From assembly GCA_050257395.1 (NCBI GenBank), contig JBLMWU010000322.1, positions 1 through 45,594 on the forward strand: 45,594 nucleotides of DNA, given 5' to 3'. The stretch is from JAIRTY01 sp050257395. GTDB taxonomy: Bacteria > Actinomycetota > Actinomycetes > Streptosporangiales > Streptosporangiaceae. This document shows positions 39,692 through 45,594 of the stretch, one piece after another. Position 1 is the first letter of the stretch; every line of letters begins with the position of its first letter. The notes under the pieces are model-generated. The model saw nothing but the letters and a program-made list of their open reading frames with translations. It had not been told where the DNA came from and searched no databases. The position numbers and the translations under genes are program-made.

Positions 39692-40670
39692 TGCCGAGCC
39701 CGAGCAGGCGGGCGGCGTTGCCGGACAGCACCAGTTCCTCCCCGGCGCCGAGGCCGAGCGCGCGCACCTCGTCCACGGGGTGGTCGGTCCCCATGTCGAA
39801 CGGCCGGTCCGAGCCGAGCAGCACCTGCTCCGCGCCCGCGTACCGGATCAGGTCCGCGAGCAGGCCGGCGTCGTGGGTGACGGTGTCGTAGTAGAAGCGC
39901 CGCAGCGACTCGTCCGGGCCCGCCTGGCTGCGCGCCCGGGGTTCGGGCCGCACGGCGAAGGCCCGCCGCAGCCGGCCCCGCACCACCGGCAGCGCGCCGC
40001 CGCCGTGCGCGAGCAGCACCCGCAGGCCGGGCCAGCGCTCCAGCACCCCGGCCACGGCGAGGTGCGCGGCGGTGACGGCGGTCTCCAGCGGGTTGCCGAC
40101 CGAGTTCCACAGGTAGTAGCCGTCCAGGGCGGGCAGCCCGAGGCCGTGCGTGGCGGGGTGGATGAACACCAGCGCCCCGGTCTGCGCGGCCGCCTCCCAG
40201 AACGGCAGGAAGAACTCGTCGCCCAGGTACCGGCCGCCGGCGCTGGCGGGGATCTCCACCCCGCACATGCCGGGCACCGTGACCAGCTCGGCGAGCTGCC
40301 GGGCGGCGAGGACGGGATCCTGCAGCGCGACCGCGCCGACCGCGCTGATCCGGCCCGGGTGGGCGGCAGCCGCGGCCGCCAGCGCCTCGTTTTGCACCTG
40401 GCATATCAGCCTGGCCTCGTCCGGCGCCGCGCTGACCGGGACCAGGTTGATCCACGGCGACAGCAGCAGGTGGTCCACGCCCGCCGCTTCCGCCTCGGCG
40501 AGCATGACCGCGATGTCGGTGAACTCACCCACCACGGAGCTGATCTCACGGCCCCGGAAGCCGAGCCGGTACCGGCCGCCCGCGCGGCTGACCGACGGCC
40601 GCCAGTCCGCCGGCACCCCCGGCGCCGTCATCTCCTCGACGATGACGTGGCAGTGGGTGTCGACGATCAA
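39684..40670 (-). CDS. ACMSD-like amidohydrolase
   Basis: A 328-aa amidohydrolase-2 family enzyme; relatives include ACMS decarboxylase and gamma-resorcylate decarboxylase. Metal residues are H6 and H8 (DTHCH), H171 (FIHPATHG) and the Asp in GSDRPFD near 290; LLAHGGGALP supplies a further His. It could be a decarboxylase or hydrolase. The start is a TTG at 40670 with GGGAG eight bases upstream, overlapping the livF stop by four bases (TTGA). Such a rare start may lower its level relative to the transporter. Confidence 0.88.
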   Translation of the reverse strand: MIVDTHCHVIVEEMTAPGVPADWRPSVSRAGGRYRLGFRGREISSVVGEFTDIAVMLAEAEAAGVDHLLLSPWINLVPVSAAPDEARLICQVQNEALAAAAAAHPGRISAVGAVALQDPVLAARQLAELVTVPGMCGVEIPASAGGRYLGDEFFLPFWEAAAQTGALVFIHPATHGLGLPALDGYYLWNSVGNPLETAVTAAHLAVAGVLERWPGLRVLLAHGGGALPVVRGRLRRAFAVRPEPRARSQAGPDESLRRFYYDTVTHDAGLLADLIRYAGAEQVLLGSDRPFDMGTDHPVDEVRALGLGAGEELVLSGNAARLLGLGNG

Positions 40671-41491
40671 CGGGCGGCTCCCGGCGCACCGCCGCCCGCC
40701 GCGCCCGTGCCCGGCTCACCGCCGTCGCCGTTCGTCCCGTTGCCGCCCGCGGCCGCGACCGCGCCGCCGAGATACAGCGCGCCGATCTCGGGGTGCTCCA
40801 GCACTTCCCGGCCGGTGCCGGACAGCCGCACCTGGCCGTTCTCCAGCACCACCCCGTGCGTGGACAGCCGCAGCCCGGCCCGGGCGTTCTGCTCGACCAG
40901 CAGGATCGACTTGCCCTGGGCGTGCATCATCCGCACCGCGTCGAACACCGACTTGAGCACCTTGGGGTCCAGGCCCATCGACGGCTCGTCCAGCACCACC
41001 AGCTTCGGGTCGAGCATCAGGCAGCGGGCGAACTCCACCAGCCGCTGCTGCCCGCCGGACAGGCTGCCGGCCTTCTTGTCCAGCCACTGGGTGCACTGGG
41101 GGAACATCTCCAGCACGCCCTTGAGGCGGCGGTCGGCCAGGCCCCGCTCGCGCAGGATGTAGCCGCCAAGCGAGATGTTCTCCCTGACCGTCATCTCCCG
41201 GAACAAGCTGTGGTTCTGCGGGACCTGGACGATGCCGGTCTTGAGCACGTGCCGCGGGCTCGTCCCGGAGATCGTCTGCCCGTACAGGCTCACCGTGCCG
41301 ATCCGCGGCCTGAGCAGGCCGCTGATCGTCCCCAGCAGGGTGGACTTGCCGGCGCCGTTGGGCCCGACCACGCAGGTGATGCCGCCTTCCCAGACGGTCA
41401 GGCTGACGCCTTTGAGCACGTCGCCGCCGCCGTAGCCGGCCACCACGTCCTCGACCACCAGGGCCGGCGTGCCGGCCTCAGGCTGCGTCAT
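40667..41491 (-). CDS. livF: Branched-chain-amino-acid-type ABC transporter ATPase
   Basis: A 274-aa LivF-type ATPase. Walker A is GPNGAGKST, the signature LSGGQQRLVEFARCL, and Walker B LVVLDEPSMGLDP. It forms a heterodimer with LivG to power the LivHM channel. The last 35 or so residues are a Gly/Ala/Asn-rich tail absent from enteric LivF. The ATG at 41491 lies 14 bases inside livG. The solute is unlikely to be leucine, given the catabolic genes downstream; HAAT importers also take amides and aromatic acids. Confidence 0.93.
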   Translation of the reverse strand: MTQPEAGTPALVVEDVVAGYGGGDVLKGVSLTVWEGGITCVVGPNGAGKSTLLGTISGLLRPRIGTVSLYGQTISGTSPRHVLKTGIVQVPQNHSLFREMTVRENISLGGYILRERGLADRRLKGVLEMFPQCTQWLDKKAGSLSGGQQRLVEFARCLMLDPKLVVLDEPSMGLDPKVLKSVFDAVRMMHAQGKSILLVEQNARAGLRLSTHGVVLENGQVRLSGTGREVLEHPEIGALYLGGAVAAAGGNGTNGDGGEPGTGAAGGGAPGAAR

Positions 41492-42263
41492 CGTCGTCCT
41501 CCGCGCTTCCGAGGTACGCGTCGAGCACCCGGGGGTCGTTGCGGACCGTGCCCGGCGGCCCGGTCACCACCGTCTTGCCGAAGTTGAGCACGGTGACCTG
41601 GTCGCACAGGCCCATCACGAACTCCATGTTGTGCTCCACGATCAGGAACGTGGTGCCCTGCTTGTTGAGGTCGCGGATCCGGTCGGCGATGGTGCCGATC
41701 AGGGTGGGGTTGACCCCGCCGGCCGGCTCATCCAGCAGGATGATGTCCGGGTCGGCGATCAGGACGTAGGACAGTTCCAGCAGCTTGCGCTGGCCGTAGG
41801 ACAGCGTCTCGGCCCGGTCCTGGGCGAGCTTCGCGATGCCGGTGAACTCCAGCAGCTCCAGGGCGCGCTTGCGGGTGGCGGGGCCGCCCGCCCGGGCGAG
41901 CGGGTTGCGGCTGACCGGGTCCCCGTGCGCGCCGGAGCGCTCCTTGTGGTGGGCGGCGACGATCATGTTCTCCATGACCGTCAGCCGGGAGAACACCCGG
42001 GTCAGCTGGAAGGTCCGGCCGATGCCGAGCGCGAACACCTTGTCCGGCCGCAGGTTGGTGATCTTCTGGCCCTGGTGGTAGACATCGCCGCTGTCCACCC
42101 GGCCGTAGCCGGTGATCATGTTGAACAGGGTGGTCTTCCCGGAGCCGTTGGGCCCGATCAGGCCGGCGATGGTGCCCGGCTGGACCTCGATCGAGCAGTT
42201 GTCCAGCGCCTGCACACCGCCGTACGCCTTGCAGACGCCTTCGGCCCGCAGCAGCGCGGTCAC
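41478..42263 (-). CDS. livG: Branched-chain-amino-acid-type ABC transporter ATPase
   Basis: A 261-aa LivG-type ATPase partnering LivF. Walker A is GPNGSGKTT, the signature LSYGQRKLLELSYVL, Walker B IILLDEPAGGVNP, and the H-loop lies in LIVEHNMEFVM. The C-terminus ends in an Asp-rich tail. The GTG at 42263 overlaps the livM stop by four bases; the open frame extends much further upstream but that is antisense-like sequence inside livM. Confidence 0.93.
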   Translation of the reverse strand: MTALLRAEGVCKAYGGVQALDNCSIEVQPGTIAGLIGPNGSGKTTLFNMITGYGRVDSGDVYHQGQKITNLRPDKVFALGIGRTFQLTRVFSRLTVMENMIVAAHHKERSGAHGDPVSRNPLARAGGPATRKRALELLEFTGIAKLAQDRAETLSYGQRKLLELSYVLIADPDIILLDEPAGGVNPTLIGTIADRIRDLNKQGTTFLIVEHNMEFVMGLCDQVTVLNFGKTVVTGPPGTVRNDPRVLDAYLGSAEDDDDAA

Positions 42264-43330
42264 CGCGCACCCCCGGTCGTGTTCGCCTGGGGGGACGACC
42301 CCCCGGAACCGGCCCGCAGCGCACCCGCCGGTGCCGCTGGCGGGCTGGCGCCCTGTGTCCCGGCCCGCTGCCGCTGGCGCGCCCGCAGCGCGGTCAGCTT
42401 CTCCCCGGCCGTGGGCAGGATCCCGCGCGGCAGGAAGATGATCACGGCCAGGAACAGCGCGCCGAGCACGATGTCCGCGATATAGCTGTTGGAGATCTGC
42501 TGCTGCGCGTAGCCGAGGTAGGGCTCGAGCAGCAGCGCGCCGAACACCGGGCCCCACAGCGTGCCGAACCCGCCGATGAACGCCATGAGCGCGATGGTCA
42601 GGTCGAAGAACGGGTTGAACGCGAACTCCGGCAGCGCCTCCTGCTGGAAGTAGAAGTACAGCCCGCCCAGGAAGCCGGTGATCACGGCCGAGATCACCAG
42701 CGCGGTCATCTTCACCCGCATGGTCTTGACGCCGAGCCCGCGCGCCCGGTCCTCGTCGTCCCGGATGGCCCGCAGCTGCAGGCCGAACCGCGAACCCCAG
42801 ATCGCCCAGGCGAGCACGCCCGCCACCACCGCGACCAGCAGCGCGGTGTAGTAGAAGGGGATGTCGAAGGTGGCCGGGTCCCAGTTCAGGTACGGCGGGA
42901 GGATGCCGGCGGACCCGCCGGTGAAGCTGAAGTTGGAGGCCATCAGCTGGAAGATGAAGAAGATAGCGATGGTGATGACGACGAACGTGTGCCGCCGCAC
43001 CCGCAGCGAGATCAGCCCATAGGGAATGGCCATCAGGCCGCCGACCACCGCACCGACCGGGAACAGCGCGAACACAGCCGCGCCGGTCAGGTTCAGGTGC
43101 TTGCTGATGATCGCCACCGTGTACAGGCCGGAGCCGAAGAACACGGCGTGCCCCAGCGAGATGTAGCCGGAGAACCCCGAGAAGATGTTCCAGGCGATCG
43201 TCGCGCCCGCGAACATCAGCACGAACACGCCCACGTGGTTGAGGGTCACGTTGCCGGCGAGCGGCAGGGCCGCGATCACCGCCAGCAGCAGCGCGGTGCC
43301 GCCTGCCCGCCACCTGGTTGCGGCGGTCAT
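42260..43330 (-). CDS. livM: ABC transporter permease, LivM type
   Basis: A 356-aa permease of the HAAT importer with about ten membrane segments. GYISLGHAVFFGSGLYT (near 50-66) and the ATPase-contact loop LRAIRDDEDRARGLGV (near 215) are hallmarks of LivM. The ATG at 43330 has GAGGA six bases upstream and overlaps livH by four bases. The last 15 residues are encoded by a REP-like hairpin element (copy 2), so part of the tail is not ancestral. Confidence 0.93.
   Translation of the reverse strand: MTAATRWRAGGTALLLAVIAALPLAGNVTLNHVGVFVLMFAGATIAWNIFSGFSGYISLGHAVFFGSGLYTVAIISKHLNLTGAAVFALFPVGAVVGGLMAIPYGLISLRVRRHTFVVITIAIFFIFQLMASNFSFTGGSAGILPPYLNWDPATFDIPFYYTALLVAVVAGVLAWAIWGSRFGLQLRAIRDDEDRARGLGVKTMRVKMTALVISAVITGFLGGLYFYFQQEALPEFAFNPFFDLTIALMAFIGGFGTLWGPVFGALLLEPYLGYAQQQISNSYIADIVLGALFLAVIIFLPRGILPTAGEKLTALRARQRQRAGTQGASPPAAPAGALRAGSGGSSPQANTTGGAR
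42287..42310. repeat. REP-like palindromic element, copy 2 (translated)
   Basis: CT, then GGGGGG-ACGA-CCCCCC, then GGAACC: 22 of 24 bases match the copy at 10392-10415 in the same orientation. It lies inside the 3' end of livM and is translated as part of its GSGGSSPQAN tail. It may weaken expression of livG/livF relative to livHM. Confidence 0.65.
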
Positions 43331-44208
43331 GCTGTCCTCGCTTCCCTGCGCCCGAACAGGCCCTGCGGCCGGAGCAGGAGGACCAGCACCAGCACGGCGT
43401 AGAACACCACCACCGACCAGCTCGGGTTCCAGAACACGTCCACCAGGGACTCGAGCGTGATCATGATGATGGCCGCCACCAGCGAGCCGGCGATGCTGCC
43501 CATGCCGCCCAGGATGACGATGGCCAGCAGCCGGGAGATGAAGTCGTAGCCGGTGTTGGGGTTGAACGCCATGGTCGAGCCGGACACCATGCCGCCGGCG
43601 GCGGTGACCGCCACCCCGATCCCGAACGTGATCGCCGCTACCCGGTTGACGTCGATGCCGACCAGCCGGGCCGCGGTCTGGTCCTGCATGGTGGCGCGCA
43701 CGCTGCGGCCGAACTGGGTCCGGTACAGCATGTAGTACAGCGCGGCCACGAACAGCACCGCGAGCCCGAACCCGTACAGGTAGATGTAGGGGATGTAGTA
43801 CCCGGCCACCTTGATCGTGTTGGTGACATAGGGGGTCTGCAGCGACTGGAAGTTCGACCCGAACCGCTCGTACAGCACGCCCTCGATGATGATCGCGACC
43901 GAGTAGCTGGCCAGCAGCGACATCGAGGTCCGCTCCCGGCCCCGCAGCGGCCTGATGAAGAACCACTGGATCGCGACCCCGAGCACGAACATCGCCGGGA
44001 TGGTGATGAGCAAGCCGAGGAACACGTCGATGTGCAGGTCCGTCCAGAGCACGTAGCTCAGGTACGAGCCGAGCACCACCAGGATCCCCTGGGCGATGTT
44101 GATGATGTCGAGCACGCCGAAGATCAGCGTCAGCCCGACGGCCATCAGGCCGTAGACACCGCCCCCGAGAACCCCGTCAGCCAGGGCCTGGAAGAGCCTT
44201 GATCCCAT
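43327..44208 (-). CDS. livH: ABC transporter permease, LivH type
   Basis: A 293-aa permease with about eight membrane segments. The start region GGVYGLMAVGLTLIFGVLDIINIAQG is the LivH hallmark, and MQDQTAARLVGIDVNRV is the ATPase-contact loop. I prefer the ATG at 44208; GTG codons at 44232 and 44244 would add 8-12 polar residues. It precedes livM with a 4-base overlap. Confidence 0.92.
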   Translation of the reverse strand: MGSRLFQALADGVLGGGVYGLMAVGLTLIFGVLDIINIAQGILVVLGSYLSYVLWTDLHIDVFLGLLITIPAMFVLGVAIQWFFIRPLRGRERTSMSLLASYSVAIIIEGVLYERFGSNFQSLQTPYVTNTIKVAGYYIPYIYLYGFGLAVLFVAALYYMLYRTQFGRSVRATMQDQTAARLVGIDVNRVAAITFGIGVAVTAAGGMVSGSTMAFNPNTGYDFISRLLAIVILGGMGSIAGSLVAAIIMITLESLVDVFWNPSWSVVVFYAVLVLVLLLRPQGLFGRREARTA

Positions 44209-44278
44209 GTCAGTCCATAACTCCGTTCTCACGTGCGCTGGCACCAGGCCCTGGCGTGTTCCCCCGGCTCTCCGCCGG
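44209..44278 (-). promoter_or_regulatory. Gap between binding-protein gene and livH with small hairpins
   Basis: CCGGC-GGAGA-GCCGG (44278-44264, minus strand) follows the binding-protein stop codon directly, and CCAGG-G-CCTGG (44254-44244) comes next. Such hairpins after a binding-protein gene often let it be made in excess over the membrane parts. The stems are short, 5 bp each. Confidence 0.35.
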
Positions 44279-45550
44279 TCAGCCGCCCCAGTTCGGCTTC
44301 GGGAAGGCGGGCTGCACCGAGCCCGCCGCTGCCCCCGGCAGCACCTGCACGAAGTGCTGCCCCGGCTGCCACTGGAAGATGAGGGCCGAGTTCAGGGCGT
44401 CCATGTTCTCGCCCTTGGCGTCGAACTTGACCGGCCCCAGCACCGTCTGCACCTCGTGGCTGTGCAGCCACTGGGCGATCTTGCCGTTGTTGACCTGGCC
44501 CGCGCCGGTCACCCCGGCGGCCAGGGTCTGGCCGGCCGAGTAGGCCTCGGCCACGTCGGCGTTGATGTCGGACGCGGTGCCGCCGAACTTGGCGATGTAG
44601 TCCTGCACCATGACGTGGCTGAGCGCGTTGGGGAACGCGCCGTACCAGCCGTTCGGGACCATGACGCCGGGGGCGTTGCCGGTGCCGACCTGGTTGATGA
44701 ACGCCTGGCCCTGGTCCGGGCCGGCGGCCGCGATGAAGATCTTGGGGTTGACGCCCATCTTGGCGAACGTGTTGATGAACGCGGAGACCGTGGGCACGTC
44801 CACGGAGCCGAGCACCACCATGTCCGGGTGCTTGGCGGCCACCGCCGCCGCGTCCTTGGCCAGCTGGGCGGGGGTGGAGCTGGCGTTGTAAACCTGCGAG
44901 AACACGGTCTGCACCCCGAGGGCCGGCAGCGCCTTCATCGTCGCCTGCACCGGCGGGTCGGCGAACGGGTCATCCACCATCGGGTACGCGGCGGTCTTCG
45001 GCCGGGCGCTGAACGGCAGCGACTTGATCCAGTTGACCACGGGCTCCATCTGGGTGGCGACCGGCACGTTGGTGGAGAACAGGTAGTGGGAGCCGTAGTA
45101 GACCGTGGGCGCGCCCGCCGAGCCGGCCGTGAGCACATAGTGGTACTTGTCCGTGACGCCCGCGGCCGCCACCGTCAGCAGCGACGAGAACGGCGCCATC
45201 GTCAGGTCGACGTGGTCCTGCGTGATGAAGGCCGTGTAGTCCTGCTTGGTGATGTTGGGATCGCTCTTGTCGTCGCGGAAGATCAGCTTGACCTGGCGGC
45301 CGAGCAGGCCGCCGTGCGCGTTGACGTCGCTCGCCCACAGCTGGTAGCCGTTCTGCGACGCCAGCCCGTCAGCGGCGAAGTCCTTGGTCAGCGGCAGCGA
45401 GATCCCGATGGTGATGGGCTGGCCGGAAGCGCCGGAAAGGCCTGCCGAGGTGCTGCCGGTGCCCGTGATGCTGCTGCACGCGGCGGCGACCACCGCGGTG
45501 AGCGCGCTGACGGCCGCGGTCCGCGCGGCCCTGACGTGACGACGTGCCAT
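44279..45550 (-). CDS. HAAT-family ABC substrate-binding lipoprotein (LivK-like)
   Basis: A 423-aa periplasmic-binding-protein type 1 lipoprotein. A signal peptide (RR, then hydrophobic AAVSALTAVVA) leads to the lipobox AVVAAACS with acylated C25. The two-lobe fold begins ITIGISLPLTKDFAADG and includes INGGLLGR-like VNAHGGLLGRQVKLIFRDD. It captures the solute for LivHMGF. It is the first gene of the run, with AAGGAG upstream of the ATG at 45550. The window ends 44 bases upstream, so the main promoter is not visible. Its maturation would need Lgt, also encoded here. Confidence 0.94.
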   Translation of the reverse strand: MARRHVRAARTAAVSALTAVVAAACSSITGTGSTSAGLSGASGQPITIGISLPLTKDFAADGLASQNGYQLWASDVNAHGGLLGRQVKLIFRDDKSDPNITKQDYTAFITQDHVDLTMAPFSSLLTVAAAGVTDKYHYVLTAGSAGAPTVYYGSHYLFSTNVPVATQMEPVVNWIKSLPFSARPKTAAYPMVDDPFADPPVQATMKALPALGVQTVFSQVYNASSTPAQLAKDAAAVAAKHPDMVVLGSVDVPTVSAFINTFAKMGVNPKIFIAAAGPDQGQAFINQVGTGNAPGVMVPNGWYGAFPNALSHVMVQDYIAKFGGTASDINADVAEAYSAGQTLAAGVTGAGQVNNGKIAQWLHSHEVQTVLGPVKFDAKGENMDALNSALIFQWQPGQHFVQVLPGAAAGSVQPAFPKPNWGG

Positions 45551-45581
45551 GCTCTCCCTCTCCTTAACCGGACCCGGTGGT

Positions 45582-45594
45582 GGGGGGGGGGGGG
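45582..45594. other. Terminal run of 13 G
   Basis: The window ends in thirteen Gs, upstream of the binding-protein start. It may be a real G-run in the leader or an assembly/sequencing artefact at a contig end. Confidence 0.5.

Noticed and set aside
41478..43313. Single 611-codon frame that would join livG to sequence upstream
   Set aside because: Only the last 261 codons are LivG; the rest is an out-of-frame reading of livM. The GTG at 42263 with a 4-base overlap is the true start.
1..45594. CRISPR arrays, tRNA or rRNA genes, insertion sequences, prophage
   Set aside because: No regularly spaced repeats, tRNA or rRNA signatures, transposases, integrases or phage structural genes were seen on either strand by reading.

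Overview
The window is very GC-rich, with strong G/C bias at third codon positions, frequent GTG starts, 4-base ATGA/GTGA gene overlaps and TANNNT-type -10 boxes. This points to a high-GC actinobacterium. A soil lineage near Streptosporangiales or Streptomyces is my guess; no rRNA or other marker is present to settle it. I count 42 protein genes, one gene remnant and one TPP riboswitch. I see no tRNA, rRNA, CRISPR array, insertion sequence or phage gene.

Layout. (1) 53-1962: a NarL-type response regulator and its histidine kinase. (2) 2212-5447: an envelope or glycan group with a YbhN-type membrane protein, an MGH1-like glycoside hydrolase and an FkbM methyltransferase. (3) 5444-7613: a TetR regulator and a DHA2 efflux pump in one operon. 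(4) 7734-14595: most of the lysine-to-crotonyl-CoA (lysine fermentation) pathway. It has lysine 2,3-aminomutase, both subunits of B12-dependent lysine 5,6-aminomutase, 3,5-diaminohexanoate dehydrogenase and 3-aminobutyryl-CoA ammonia-lyase, plus an MFS transporter. The cleavage enzyme Kce is absent. (5) 14788-25941: mixed genes including a CYP199-like P450, an RluA-type pseudouridine synthase, two MFS transporters, Lgt, an SDR, methyltransferases, a MerR-PP2C fusion and an aldo-keto reductase. (6) 26062-31471: a GntR regulator, a GNAT enzyme, a broken quinone oxidoreductase, a phytoene-desaturase-like flavoprotein with an alpha/beta hydrolase, and a PadR/membrane-protein pair. (7) 31493-33090: thiamine salvage genes thiD-tenA under a TPP riboswitch.

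(8) 33111-45550 is the most striking region. Twelve genes on one strand, mostly overlapping or nearly touching, encode a branched-chain-amino-acid-type ABC importer (binding protein, LivH, LivM, LivG, LivF), then an ACMSD-like amidohydrolase, a ThDP-dependent enzyme, a creatininase-family amidohydrolase, a zinc alcohol dehydrogenase, a double cupin, a 2,6-dihydropseudooxynicotine-hydrolase-like enzyme and a DapA-like lyase. Together they look like an uptake and catabolic operon for an organic substrate I cannot identify. The riboswitch-controlled thiD-tenA pair follows directly, and the operon contains a thiamine-diphosphate enzyme.

Small-scale signals: four starts carry a TANNNT box exactly six bases upstream, as in leaderless transcripts. 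Three convergent gene pairs share a palindrome holding both stop codons. A 24-base REP-like hairpin occurs twice, once translated as the LivM tail. Several operator-like dyads lie beside regulators.
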